From positions 22,276,923-22,340,922 of the forward strand of contig CM039515.1 in NCBI GenBank assembly GCA_022432975.1: a DNA stretch of 64,000 nt, written 5' to 3'. This document shows, one piece after another, positions 49,910 through 61,188 of the stretch. The notes under the pieces are model-generated. The model was not told the origin of the DNA. It did not search any database and saw only the letters and a program-made list of their open reading frames with translations. Both the position numbers and the translations under genes were made by a program. Numbering within the stretch: position 1 is the stretch's first letter; each line of letters begins with the position of its first letter. The DNA comes from Begonia masoniana (lineage: Eukaryota > Streptophyta > Magnoliopsida > Cucurbitales > Begoniaceae).

Positions 49910-50247
49910 GTGAGGGGAGGATATTGGGCTACGGCCCAATCCCCAGAGCAGACAATATCTTGCTGGGAAACGGGGTCGTTACAAATGGTATCAGAGCCTG
50001 TACCCAACTGGAAATGTGGCCAACGAGGACGTTGGGCCCCCGAGGGGGGGTGATTGTGATGACTCAAATGTGCACGTATGAGTACGACTGCGGGGCAAAC
50101 CTCGGGACCTAAGCCGAGTGTAGGCGAATCCCGGACTCGAGTATAGGCGAATCCCGGGCCGTAAAAGAGGTAGTCGTCACAATCCCACATCGCTTGGGGA
50201 AGTATATGGAAATGAAATATATATAAAGAGACCCTCCCAACATAGCA

Positions 50248-50366
50248 AGATGCGTTTTGGAGCACAATTGGCAACGGATCCCATAAGAACTCCGAAGTTA
50301 AAAGTGCTTCGGCAAGAGCAATTCCAGGTTGGGTGACCTTCTGGGAAGTTCTCGCCAAACAAAGCC
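50248..50366 (+). rRNA. 5S rRNA-derived block, Cassandra LTR 2
   Basis: Same 5S-like block as in LTR 1. Here the upstream box is ATATATAAAGAG at the position expected for plant 5S promoters. Confidence 0.85.
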
Positions 50367-50445
50367 GTGAGGGGAGGATATTGGGCTACGGCCCAATCCC
50401 CAGAGCGGACAATATCTTGCTGGGAAATGGGGTCGTTACACATGT

Positions 50446-51160
50446 CATCTCTGCTGAAGGTATATCAGTAGATCCAACCAAAATTCAGGCAGTTAAGGAT
50501 TGGCCACAGCCGAGGAATGCCAGTGAAGTCCGCAGTTTTCTTGGTCTGGCAGGTTATTATAGAAAGTTTATTAAGGGATTTTCTATGATAGCTAAACCTT
50601 TAACAAGCTTGACTAAGAAGGACACCAAGTACTCTTGGACTGCAGCCTGTGAGAATGGCTTCCAGATACTAAAACAGAAATTAACAACGGCTCCTCTTTT
50701 GACACTCCCAACTGAAGGAGGAAGATTCAGTGTCTATTGTGATGCATCCAAAATTGGATTGGGGTGTGTCTTAATGCAAGAAGGCAAGGTTGTGGCATAT
50801 GCTTCCAAACAACTGAAAGGTTATGAGCAGAATTACCCCACCCACGATTTGGAATTAGCTGCTGTTGTTTTTGCACTAAAAATTTGGGGACACTATTTAT
50901 ATGGTCAGCAGTGTGAGGTGTTTTCTGACCATAAGAGCCTGAAGTACCTCTTCACCCAAAAGGAATTAAACATGAGACAAAGACGTTGGTTGGAGTTTGT
51001 TAAGGATTATGACTTCGAAATCAAGTATCACCCGGGTAAGGTCAATGCTGTGACTGATGCATTAAGCAGAATGTCAAAGACAATGCAGCCCGCAGTATCA
51101 ACAATGTCTATACCATTATGGAAGGAAGTTCAGAAGTTTGAGTTGGAAACAGTTCCTTAG
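50446..51160 (+). pseudogene. RT end and RNase H of E2
   Basis: Resumes as [20 protein letters not shown], then the RT thumb/connection, and RNase H with [18 protein letters not shown] (first catalytic D), [19 protein letters not shown] (E) and [11 protein letters not shown] (D). The frame ends at TAG 51158, probably CAG to TAG; a second TAG (Q to stop) is at about 51218. Confidence 0.92.
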
Positions 51161-52488
51161 TTGTCAACCGTACTTGCTGATTTAACCATTCGACCAACTA
51201 TTTTGGATAATATCAAATAGGCACAACAGAAGGATTTAAAGGAGAATAATAGTATGATGAGTAAATTAAAAGATGCCTCCTCTGAATTTAGTCTCTCCAA
51301 TTATTGTATTTTGAAATTTAGGAATCGATGGTACATTCCAAGTGATAAGGAGTTGCGTGAGTTGATCTTAGCTGAGGCACACTCATCTCCTTTCTTTGTA
51401 CATCCTGGTAACACCAAGATGTATCGGGATTTAATGTTACATTATTGGTGGCCAAATATGAAGAGGGATATTGTTAAGTATGTGGAGTCATGTTTGGTTT
51501 GCCAGCAAGTTAAAGCAGAACACCATCGCCCAGGAGGTACTGTCCAACCCTTACCGATCTCTGAATGGAAGTGGGAAAACATGGCCATGGATTTTGTGGT
51601 AGGATTACCTAAGACAACTAAAGGACATGATAGCATTTGGGTTATAATTGACAGAATGACGAAATCGGCTCACTTCCTGCCTGTAAAAACAACTTACACA
51701 ATGGACCAGCTTGCTGGTCTGTATGTTCAGGAAATTATCAGATTGCATGGGATTCCGATATCTATAGTCTCTGACCGTGACCCTAGGTTCACCTCAAGGT
51801 TTTGGCAAAGTCTTCAAGGCACGCTTGGTACTAAGTTATCCTTCAGCACTGCATTCCACCCTCAGACAGATGGCCAATCAGAGAGAACAATTCAGACACT
51901 CGAAGACATGTTAAGAGCGTGTGTGCTAGACTTTCAGACATCTTGGAATCTTGGAGTCGACACCTGCCCTTAGTGGAATTCTCCTACAACAATAGTTACC
52001 AGTCCACTATCGGTATGACACCCTACGAGGCGTTGTATGGTAGGAAATGTAGATCACCCTTATACTGGGATGAGGTTGGCGAAGCAAAACTCCTAGGTCC
52101 CGAGATTTTGCAGCAGATGTCAGACAAGATCGCCATTATTAGGAAAAGGATGACGACTGCACAAAGCCGACAGAAGAGTTATGCAGACCAAAGAAGGAGA
52201 GACCATGAGTTTGCTGTCGGAGATGAAGTTTTCTTAAAGATTTCACCATTTAAGGGAGTTTTAAGATTTGGCAAGAGGAGAAAACTTAATCCGCGATTTA
52301 TTGGACCATTCCCTGTCTTGGCAAGGATTGGTAGTACAGCTTACAAACTGCAATTGCCTCCATCACTGGAAAAAGTACATATTGTCTTTCATGTGTCAAT
52401 GTTAAGGAAATGCATACGTGATCCGACACATGTTGTTGAGCAAACTGAAATCAAAATCGAGCCGACACTGATGTATGAAGAGAAGCCT
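51161..52488 (+). pseudogene. Integrase of E2, frameshifted
   Basis: The zinc-binding HHCC domain lies at about 51379-51510 ([11 protein letters not shown], then CLVCQQ). Catalytic core: [11 protein letters not shown] (D), [13 protein letters not shown] (D) and [19 protein letters not shown] (E). A frameshift at about 51945 joins to the continuing frame 51919-52488 with VEFSYNNSYQSTIGMTPYEA, YGRKCRSPLYWDEVGEAKLL and the GPFPVLARIG C-terminal region. The domain ends at the solo-LTR insertion, where YEEKP is followed by LTR sequence. Confidence 0.92.
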
Positions 52489-52801
52489 TGTAACGACCCC
52501 AGTTGGAGTCGCCACGTAATTCATATCTTAACCTCTTAAAACTAACAACATATTCGTTCACAGAGTCGAGCGACCATACGCAGTCATCAGCTCTATAACT
52601 AATTCGGGCAGGAAAGAAATGCCCCCAGATTATACGACGTTATTCTGCTCGGGTTTGCATGGGTTTACATGCATCGGCTAACAGAGTGTATCTCTTTCGA
52701 TTTGTCACGTGTACTCTGCATGAGCTCAATTATCGTTGCCCAATAGAAGACATCTTCCGGTGGGCACGTACATCTCTCGTGACTCATTAAACATCATTCG
52801 G

Positions 52802-53712
52802 TCACTAACGACAACAACATCTACATCATCCGGTAATTGAAATACACTACATCGCCCGATCACTAGATGACAAAAAAACATCTACATCATCCGGTAATTG
52901 AAATACACTACATCGCCCGATCACTAGACGACAACAACAACATCTACATCATCCGGTAATTGAAGTACACTACACGCCGATCACTAGACGACAAAACAAC
53001 ATCTACATCATCCGGTAATTGAAATCCACTACATCCACCCTATTTACTAGACGACAAAACAACATCTACATCATCCGGTAATTGAAATACACTACATCGC
53101 CCGATCACTAGATGACAAAAAAACATCTACATCATCCGGTAATTGAAATACACTACATCGCCCGATCACTAGACGACAAAACAACATCTACATCATCCGG
53201 TAATTGAAGTACACTACATCGCCCGATCACTAGACGACAAAACAACATCTACATCATCCGGTAATTGAAATACACTACATCGCCCGATCACTAGACGACA
53301 AAACAACATCTACATCATCCGGTAATTGAAATACACTACATCGCCCGATCACTAGACGACAAAACAACATCTACATCATCCGGTAATTGAAATACACTAC
53401 ATCGCCCGATCACTAGACGACAAAACAACATCTACATCATCCGGTAATTGAAATACACTACATCGCCCGATCACTAGACGACAAAACAACATCTACATCA
53501 TCCGGTAATTGAAGTACACTACATCGCCCGATCACTAGACGACAAAACAACATCTACATCATCCGGTAATTGAAATACACTACATCACCCGATTACTAGA
53601 CGACAAAACAACGCTTACATCATCCGGTAATTGAAATACACTACATCGCCCGATCACTAGACGACAAAACAACACTTACATCATCCGGTATTTGAAATAC
53701 ACAACATCTACC
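52802..53712. repeat. 61-bp tandem repeat, about 15 copies
   Basis: Units contain CGCCCGATCACTAGACGACA and CATCATCCGGTAATTGAA. Same LTR zone as the 59- and 178-bp arrays of sister copies. Confidence 0.95.
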
Positions 53713-54394
53713 GATAGACATGTGCAATCCACGTGTTCTTTTAAGACATCTTCTGATAGAGAACATCTATCGGTGGATGCAAGCTCATACATCTTCCGAT
53801 AGAGAACATCTATCGATGGATGCAATTCCTAACATCTTCCGATAGAGTACAGCTATCGGTGGACATAAATATACACAGACTTCTAACTTCATTGACTCAT
53901 CACTCTTATAAATGAAAATCAGAGGCTCATCCAGAATTCTTATAGCGGAAGACTTAGTTAAAATATCTCGTTCTATATCCTTATAATCATTCTCAGACTC
54001 AGTAATTAAACTAGACAATTTCAAAAGCTCGATGTTCTAAAATAATCTCATCCTACTTAGACTTCCATATTCATAATCGTCACTAAAATCATAAGAGCAT
54101 TAACCAGGGGGTCTTGTTCGCCATCCAGCAACAGAATTGCTCCCTGAACACCTTCCAGCAATCGAACTTAGACATCTTCTTTAAATTTGGGATCCTTACC
54201 TGATATTTCGTGTGATGACCCGGATGTGTAAGTATGTGTACGATGGCTGCACGAATCGGAACCCGGATGGCGGTACGTCCGCGCGGGTGAACCGGAAGGT
54301 GACAGGTTGTAAAGAGGGGGTCGTCACAATCCCACATCGCTTGGGGAAGTATGTGGAAATGAAACATATGTAAATAGACCCTCCCAAGATAGCA

Positions 54395-54513
54395 AGACGC
54401 ATTTTGGAGCACGATTGACAACGGATCCCATAAGAACTCTGAAGTTAAAAGTGCTTCGGCGAGAGCAATTCCAGGTTGGGTGACCTTCCGGGAAGTTCTC
54501 GCCAAACAAAGCC
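54395..54513 (+). rRNA. 5S rRNA-derived block, LTR a
   Basis: CGGATCCCATAAGAACTC and GGTTGGGTGACCTTCCGGGA conserved. Confidence 0.8.
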
Positions 54514-54875
54514 GTGAAGGGAGGATATTGGGCTACGGCCCAATCCCCAGAGCGGACAATATCTTGCTGGGAGTAGGGGTCGTTACAAATGGTATCAGAG
54601 CCTGTACCCAACCGAAAATTTGGCCAACGAGGACATTGGACCCCCGAGGGGGGGGGGGGGTGATTGTGATGACCCAAATGTGCACGTATGAGTACGACTG
54701 CGGGGCAAACCTCGGGTTGCGGGGAAAGCCTCGAGACCTAAGCTGAGTGTAGGCGAATCCCGTACTCGAGTATAGGCGAATCCCGGGTCGTAAAAATGAG
54801 GTCGTCACAATCCCACATCTCTTGGGGAAGTATGTGGAAATGAAACATATGTAAAGAGACCCTCCCAAGATAGCA

Positions 54876-54994
54876 AGACGCGTTTTGGAGCACAATTGGC
54901 AACGGATCCCATAAGAACTCCGAAGTTAAAAGTGCTTCGGCGAGAGCAATCCCAGGTTGGGTGACCTTCCGGGAAGTTCTCGGCAAACAAAGCC
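54876..54994 (+). rRNA. 5S rRNA-derived block, LTR b
   Basis: CGGATCCCATAAGAACTCCG and GGTTGGGTGACCTTCCGGGA conserved. Confidence 0.8.
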
Positions 54995-55324
54995 ATGAGG
55001 GGAGGATATTAGGCTACGGCCCAATTCCCAGAGCAGACAATATCTTGCTGGGATAAGGGGCCATTACAAATGGTATAAAAGCCTGTACCCAACCAGAAAT
55101 GTGGCCAACGAGGACGTTGGGACCCCGAGGGGGGGGTGATTGTGATGACCCGGATGTGTAAGTATGTGTACGATGGCTGCACGAACCGGAACCCGGATGG
55201 CGGTACGTCCGCGCGGGTGAACCGGAAGGTGACATGTCGTAAAGAAGGGGTCGTCACAATCCCACATCGCTTGGGGAAGTATGTGGAAATGAAAGATATG
55301 TAAAGAGTCCCTCCCAAGATAGCA

Positions 55325-55443
55325 AGATGCGTTTTGGAGCACAATTGACAACGGATCCCATAAGAACTCTGAAGTTAAAAGTGCTTCGGCGAGAGCAATT
55401 CCAGGTTGGGTGACCTTCCGGGAAGTTCTCGCCAAACAAAGCC
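55325..55443 (+). rRNA. 5S rRNA-derived block, LTR c
   Basis: Same block as in LTR a, with a few substitutions. Confidence 0.8.
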
Positions 55444-56860
55444 GTGAGGGAAGGATATTGGGCTACGGCCCAATCCCCAGAGCGGACAATATCTTGCTGG
55501 GAGTAGGGGTCGTTACATTTCGTCACCTACATCATAAGGTTAAAACTATAAGTCTAATGTTTAGTAAGGAATGCAATACTAACATATATATACGTGAATG
55601 CATAGTTGCGAGAAAACCATGATCATGTTTGTTTTATGCTCTTTCCTTGTTCTTATTCGTGTTCTTAATCATCACTTTCATCATATGGATTAAGGGAGGA
55701 TTTGTGCCGTAAAGGGGGGATGACAGTGCAAGTGTACATAGTCCCTTTCGGGCCATATTCATGGTCCTTCTCTTTGGACAGTGACATACGCCAAAACGCC
55801 CCCAACCCTTACTTAATTCGGTTGCATAAGTTTCATATTCATTCTCATATTTTGTTCATGGGGAAAAACATGCTCATAAATCATTTTCATATGCTTGAGA
55901 AGTAAATCATGATGCATGACATGAATGTTCTTAAATCATCGGACTATGGAAAATATCAGACTAGACAGTTGACTTCATAGACTCTATCAGAACATCATAT
56001 AACATAATTCTCAAACATCCATAAATCATCCGAGTACAACCATCTTAATAACTTAAAACAAACATCAAACACATAACTAATTTAGTACCCTTAAGATGTA
56101 GGGCCCTAATGGCCGGAAATCTTAATACATTCACTTACCTGGCTTCCTTAGTAAATTCGTGCACTACAACTCAAACTCCTTCACCTGATATCATTTCACA
56201 TTTCAGAGTTAATATAAATCCTAAATATTCTGAAATCAAAACTAGAAAACCTTAACTAAATATTATCTTAGAACCTATCGGACATATATTTCCATGTTCC
56301 TTCAGCCGAGCACCTTGTGTGCATAGATCGAATTTCCTGAACTTAGAAATACCAGATTCAACCTAGTAACTAATCGTATTCGGCTATCTAAATATCCAGA
56401 GTCGAATCGAAAATGCCATTACCAAACTCAGATTAACAAATGTTACTATATTATTCTGCCATTGAAGAACCTGGACTACAAGCATTGCTGAAAAACAGAA
56501 CTCTAAACAAAGAACCAGCACCTACATTGTCAATGTCTTACCTGAAGCGTGATTTGACGAAGTGGAGACTAGAAAAACCGATCGCCGATGAGGGAGTCGC
56601 CAGCAGAGAGAGATGGAGAGCTCGAGAGGTTGAGGAATCGCAGAGGAAATGTCGGCTATAGTGGGGTTTTAGAGAGGTTTAAGAATATCAGTTTTCTATT
56701 TATACTAAATAGTATCATTCTTAATTACCATTCTGCCACCACGCAAATAAAATCAATTAAACTTTGGCATTAAAATTTAAATCAAAAGAGTAATAATAAA
56801 GGTGACAGTTAATTCCGTTAAAAGAAACACCTGGCCGAAATTGTCGGGTGTTACAAGCCT

Positions 56861-57007
56861 GTAAGGATTATAAAATCTGCAGTTAAGACTCTGAGGAATA
56901 AGGAAATTCAATTAGTGAAAGTCTTATGGATGAATCATGGTATTGAAGAAGCCACATGGGAACGACAACAAGACATGCTGGACAAATATCTGGAGCTCTT
57001 TGTTTGA
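56861..57007 (+). pseudogene. C-terminal end of E2 pol
   Basis: Resumes after the solo LTR in the same frame as the integrase and ends at TGA 57005-57007. TLRNKEIQLVKVLW and EEATWERQQDML are the chromodomain-like C-terminal motif of plant chromovirus integrases, which supports a Tekay/Del-like placement. Confidence 0.85.
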
Positions 57008-57035
57008 GCAATTTTCGAGGACAAAAATTTTGTTT

Positions 57036-57048
57036 AAAGAGGGGTGGA
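57036..57048 (+). promoter_or_regulatory. Polypurine tract of E2
   Basis: AAAGAGGGGTGGA directly before the 3' LTR. Confidence 0.9.
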
Positions 57049-59534
57049 TGTAACACCCGACAATTTTGGCCAGGTGATTTCTTAACTGATTTAACTGTCA
57101 CCATTATTATTGGACCTTTTGATTTAAATTTAATAAGAAGATTTGCTCCAAATTGTGTGAAACTAGGTTGAGTGGCAAAATTGTAATAAGGGTGGGCTGT
57201 GATCGTTATATAAAGAAAATGAAAAATTTTTAAACCTCACCAACGCCACTGTAGCTGACACTTTCTCCTTTCAGCCATTTTCTCTCCCGAGCTCTCGCTC
57301 TCTGCCTGCCAGTAATCCTCCCTTCGACGACCAGTTCCCTTGCTATATCTAGGATACTCTACGCTCGAGGTATGGGTTAGACAATGCAGTTGTCAGTTAG
57401 TTGTTAAGCTCTGTTTTTCAGCTTGTGTTGGAGTTTGGTTTCTCCAATGGCCGAGTAACAATAGTAACATTTATAATCTGGATTTAGTAATGTTATTTCC
57501 GAATCGATTCTGGACATTTAATATAACCGACCCTGATTAATCGTTAGTTGAACCTAGCTGTTTCGGTTTTTGAATTTCAGACTGCACACAGAGAACTAGA
57601 CTAAGGGATTCGGGAATGACTTTAACTACTAGATCCTAGGATGACTTGTGATTAGGACTTTTAGGATTTTGTTTTAACTACTGCGATGTAAATGTTTTAG
57701 GTGAAGAAGTCTGAAGAAAAGGAGCACGAATTTGCTAAGGAAGCCAGGTAAGTGAATGTATTAAGATTTCCGGCCATTAGGGCCCTACATCTTAAGGGTA
57801 CTAAATTAGTTATGTGTTTGATGTTTGTTTTAAGTTAGTAAGACGGTTTGTATTTGGATGATTTACGGATGTTTGAGAACTTTGTTATGTGATGTTCTGA
57901 TAGAGTCTATGAAGTCAATTGTCTAGTATGATATTTTCCATAGTCTGATGATTTAAGAACATTCATGTCATGCATCATGATTTACTTCTCAAGCATATGA
58001 AAACGATTTATGAGCATGTTCTCCCCCATGAACAAGATATGAGAATGAATATAAAACTTATGCAACCGGATTAAGTGAGGATTGGGGGCGGTTTGGCATA
58101 TGTCACTGTCCAAAGAGAAGGACCATGAATACGGCCCGAAAGGGACTATGTACACTTGCACTGTCATCCCCCCTTTACGGCACAAATCCTCCCTTAATCC
58201 ATATGATGAAAGTGATGAACAAGAACACGAATAAGAACAAGAGAAGAACATAAAACGAACATGATCATGATTTTCTTGCAACTATGCATTCACGTATACA
58301 TGTTAGTATTGCATTCCTTACTAAGCATTAGGCTTATAGTTTAAACCTTATGATGTAGGTGACGAGATATCAGGTGAGGAATTCAAAGTTGATGAAGATG
58401 TTTAAGTTGGTTGCTGGAGGGTGCTTAGGGTGGAAGTTTGTGGCTGGCAGGCAAAATCGACCCGTGGTTATGCTCTTATTATGTCAGTAAGGTTTATGAT
58501 AAAACTGATATTTAAGTAGGATGAGATCTTTCTTTGAATACTGGATTTTGTGATTGTCTGGTTTGGTTACCGAGTAGGGGATGATTAAAAGAGAATAGAA
58601 TAACCTGTTCCATATAAGTCTTCCGCTACATGTAATCTAGATGAGTCCATGATTTATGTCTGCCTATGTTTATGTCTATGAAGTATGAGATCTGTGAAGG
58701 TCAGGTTACCTTTTCTGTCGGTATGAGTTGTTTAAAGATTTTTGGGTTTCATTGCTGTGTGATAGAAGTTTGGTGAACGTATCATTCGGCTGACGTCATC
58801 GGCAAGAGCTGTGTGTTAGAAGCTGGTTGAATGAATCATCCGGCTGACATCACCGGTGGATGGTGTATGTTTGTTGTTCACCGGATGATGTCTCTTATCG
58901 GATGAGGTAAGTGAGTCACGTGTTTTGCACATGCCTACCGGAAGATGTCTCTGACGGATGAGGACATCATCCGGCTGACATCATCGGTGGATGGTGAACG
59001 ATTGTTGTTTACCGGATGATGTCTCTTACTGGCGATGTTAAGTAGTCACGTGAGATGCACATGATAACTGGATGATGTAGAATTTTCACTACCGGCAGAA
59101 GCGAGCCCTATGCTTGTCGTTTAGCGATCGGCATAAGTGAGTTTTATGTTTTGTCGTTTAGTGATCGGTAGAGGTCGAGTGTTTTATGCATCGGATGATG
59201 TGAGTAGAGCTGCTTGTTGTCTAGCAACCAGCAGATGCCTGCGATTTCGAGCAGCTCAAGAATAATGAGGTCGAGTGTTCTAAGGGCATTTTCTATTGCC
59301 CGATTATGTTACAAAACCAATGTCCGGGTTAGTCATTCGATTCTGTTGATGATGAATTCGCAAAATTTAAGACGAATGCAAGTTTTGAAAGGATCGAGCT
59401 TTATCAGTTATAGCGTTGTCCCGAGTTCTGTAAAAAAAAAATAAGGGATAGTTATAGTTGTACAGATAGAAGGATTAATATTTATGATTAAGAAAGTTTA
59501 TTAATTATGCCTTGACCCTACTGGGGTCGTTACA
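57049..59534 (+). mobile_element. 3' LTR of E2, family A, complete
   Basis: 2486 bp, TGTAACACCCGACAATTTTGG to CTACTGGGGTCGTTACA. The downstream third lacks a regular satellite but has dispersed GGCTGACGTCATCGG and ACCGGATGATG motifs. The right flank is CTTCT; the matching left flank was lost with the 5' LTR. Confidence 0.93.
57207..58405 (+). other. Predicted spliced leader in E2 LTR (3 exons)
   Basis: TATATAAAG 57207; donor 1 CTCGAG|GTATGG (57370); acceptor 1 ATGTTTTAG (ends 57700); exon 2 57701-57747 (47 nt); donor 2 CCAG|GTAAGT (57748); CATGCATCATG 57969-57979; GCATTAGGCTTATAG; acceptor TGATGTAG (ends 58358); exon 3 frame GDEISGEEFKVDEDV, stop 58403-58405. Exon 2 is one base longer than in the 2950 copy, which breaks a common frame across exon 2, so exon 2 need not be coding. 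Confidence 0.5.
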
Positions 59535-59951
59535 CTTCTCCCAAAGTATAAATCCCTTCATAAGTTAAGGGGTGGATTAGTTCCCTTAATAGCTTGTCTG
59601 TTACAGTCTGTTCATTACTTACCATGCCATATCATGTAAATTCATTTTCGTATACTTTCAAAATATGATGCATGACATACAAACACATTCAAGCAAACAT
59701 AAATATAAGTTGTACAGATAGAAGGATTAATATTTATGATTTAAGAAAGTTTATTAATTATGCCTTGACCCTACTGGGGTCGTTACACTTCTCCCAAAGT
59801 ATAAATCCCTTCATAAGTTAAGGGGTGGATTAGTTCCCTTAATAGCTTGTCTGTTACAGTCTGTTCATTACTTACCATGCCATATCATGTAAATTCATTT
59901 TTCGTATACTTTCAAATATGATGCATGACATACAAACACATTCAAGCACTA
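59456..59951. repeat. 252-bp duplication across the LTR/flank junction
   Basis: Copy 1 59456-59707, copy 2 59708 to about 59951. Each holds the last ~80 bp of the E2 3' LTR plus ~170 bp of flanking C LTR, so it arose after E2 inserted. Confidence 0.93.
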
Positions 59952-60537
59952 CTGTTTTGTGATGTAGGCCCGAAGACACAAGCATACTTCACTTACCTGG
60001 CTCCCTGGAAAAGCTCGGTTTCAACTACTTTGGAAGCTTTGCTCACCTAGAGTCATAAACAGAATATTAATCAGATTTCTACTAAGTCTCATTCTAATCT
60101 ATCCAGAAATCTAGGGAAACTAGTTTGGGAGTTTAGTTCATAGCACATTCCCGATTCATACGAGACCCGACTCAACTCCTACGCCCTGCATTTCCAGGAA
60201 TATGCATCTACGATACACCTCTATCGTCTATAATCATAATGTAGTAAGATACCTTAGTAAAACTCACCTAAGTCGAAGGAAAAATCGAAGAAGAATCTCC
60301 TAGCGCACTCTGCTGAGCTTAGAAGTTGAGAGTCGAAAATAATTTGTGAAAAACAATGGCGGCTACAGTGCATTAAACCCAAAACCTCTTTCCTTAAATA
60401 CGTTATCCACTTTTAAATTTTCAATTACCCTTATGCCCCCGCCTAGTCATCCACTAACCCTATATTTATTATTGCCATGTAAAGTGTACCATTAATTAAA
60501 AGATTAAATAATTAGTTCTATAGAACCGGGTGTTACA
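59535..60537 (-). mobile_element. 3' LTR of E4, family C, cut by E2
   Basis: Minus-strand C LTR sequence from the intron-2 repeat region to the LTR start (right end GAACCGGGTGTTACA). E2 inserted into it. Exon 2 at about 59999-60048 with donor GTAAGT. Confidence 0.85.
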
Positions 60538-60550
60538 ATCTACCCTCCTT
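60538..60550 (-). promoter_or_regulatory. Polypurine tract of E4
   Basis: On the minus strand AAGGAGGGTAGAT precedes the C LTR start. Confidence 0.8.
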
Positions 60551-60584
60551 AAAAGAATTTTGTCCTCAAAATTCAGTACCTGAA

Positions 60585-60827
60585 TATTTCCGGATGTTGG
60601 TCCATCATGTCTTGCTGGCGCTCCCAGGTTGTCTCCTCTGTGTTATGGTTGTGCCATAAGACTTTCACTAGAGGAACTTCTTTGTTGCGCAACACCTTCA
60701 CAGCATAGTCTATGATCCTTAGTAGTTTCTCTTCGTAAGTAAGAGTAGGTTGAATTTCAATGTTCTGCTATCCCATAATTTGATATAGATCCCTTATGCA
60801 CTTCTTCAACATAGAAACATGGAACAC
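60585..60827 (-). pseudogene. C-terminal end of E4 pol
   Basis: Minus-strand frame: FHVSMLKKCIRDLYQIMG, a TAG, then TYEEKLLRIIDYAVKVLRNK, EETTWERQQDMMDQHPEI and a stop. It corresponds to the end of E2 pol. It continues across the D solo LTR at 60828-63254. Confidence 0.85.
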
Positions 60828-61188
60828 TGTAACACTCGGGTTTTTTTTCGGGTTTTCGCTCCAATGTTATTTTCGTAAATAAGTAAATTAGGTCCGTTTT
60901 GTGAGCGGGAGGTTTTATTAGGACCCTAGGAATTTATAGGGATTTTTAGAAGAATAAGTAAATTTTTAGAAATCCAATCGATAGTGTAACGCCGAGTTAC
61001 GGTTTTCCGCCTATAGTGTTTTAAGTCGTAAAAATAGTAAATTAAGTCCGTTCTACGAACAGAGAGTTTCGTTAGAACCCTAGAAATAAGTTGGAATATT
61101 TGGCGGAATAAGGAAGTTTCGGAGAATTTAAAGTGAAGGGCGAAATAACAAAACGAGCAAGGAAATGAGTGAGGGGCAAACTTGTAAA

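Larger units (their letters stand above)
49575..50445 (+). mobile_element. Complete Cassandra element, TSD CATGT
   Basis: The element is 49580-50440 (861 bp). LTR 1 is 49580-49983, LTR 2 is 50055-50440, and the interior is only 71 bp with a PBS (49986-49998, TGGTATCAGAGCC) and a purine tract before LTR 2. CATGT flanks both ends. It encodes no protein and would depend on enzymes from other elements. It sits in the RT gene of E2 without removing a base. Confidence 0.97.
54206..55522 (+). mobile_element. Tandem Cassandra with three LTRs, TSD TTTCG
   Basis: 54211-55517, flanked by TTTCG on both sides. LTR a 54211-54587, interior, LTR b 54665-55068, interior, LTR c 55141-55517. LTRs a and c are the same subtype (GGATGTGTAAGTATGTG..., 377 bp); LTR b is the other subtype (GTGCACGTATGAGTACGACT, 404 bp), like the element at 49580. 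PBS of the first interior is intact (54590-54602); that of the second is decayed (TGGTATAAAAGCC, 55071). Confidence 0.95.
52484..56860 (-). mobile_element. Nested solo LTR, family A, TSD AGCCT
   Basis: The LTR is 52489-56855 (4367 bp including a Cassandra array). TGTAACGACCCCAGTTGG at the left, TTGTCGGGTGTTACA at the right, AGCCT on both sides. It carries a 61-bp repeat zone and minus-strand leader signals. Its exon 3 is split by the Cassandra insertion at TTTCG (acidic frame DEISGKDPKFKEDV). Confidence 0.95.

Noticed and set aside
15733..55443. 5S rDNA cluster
   Set aside because: Each 5S block lies inside an LTR with TSD, PBS or purine tract; they are Cassandra elements, not rDNA units.
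54324..55526. Several 60-140 codon minus-strand frames in Cassandra copies
   Set aside because: They repeat because the LTRs repeat, and they run antisense through the 5S block; Cassandra encodes no protein.
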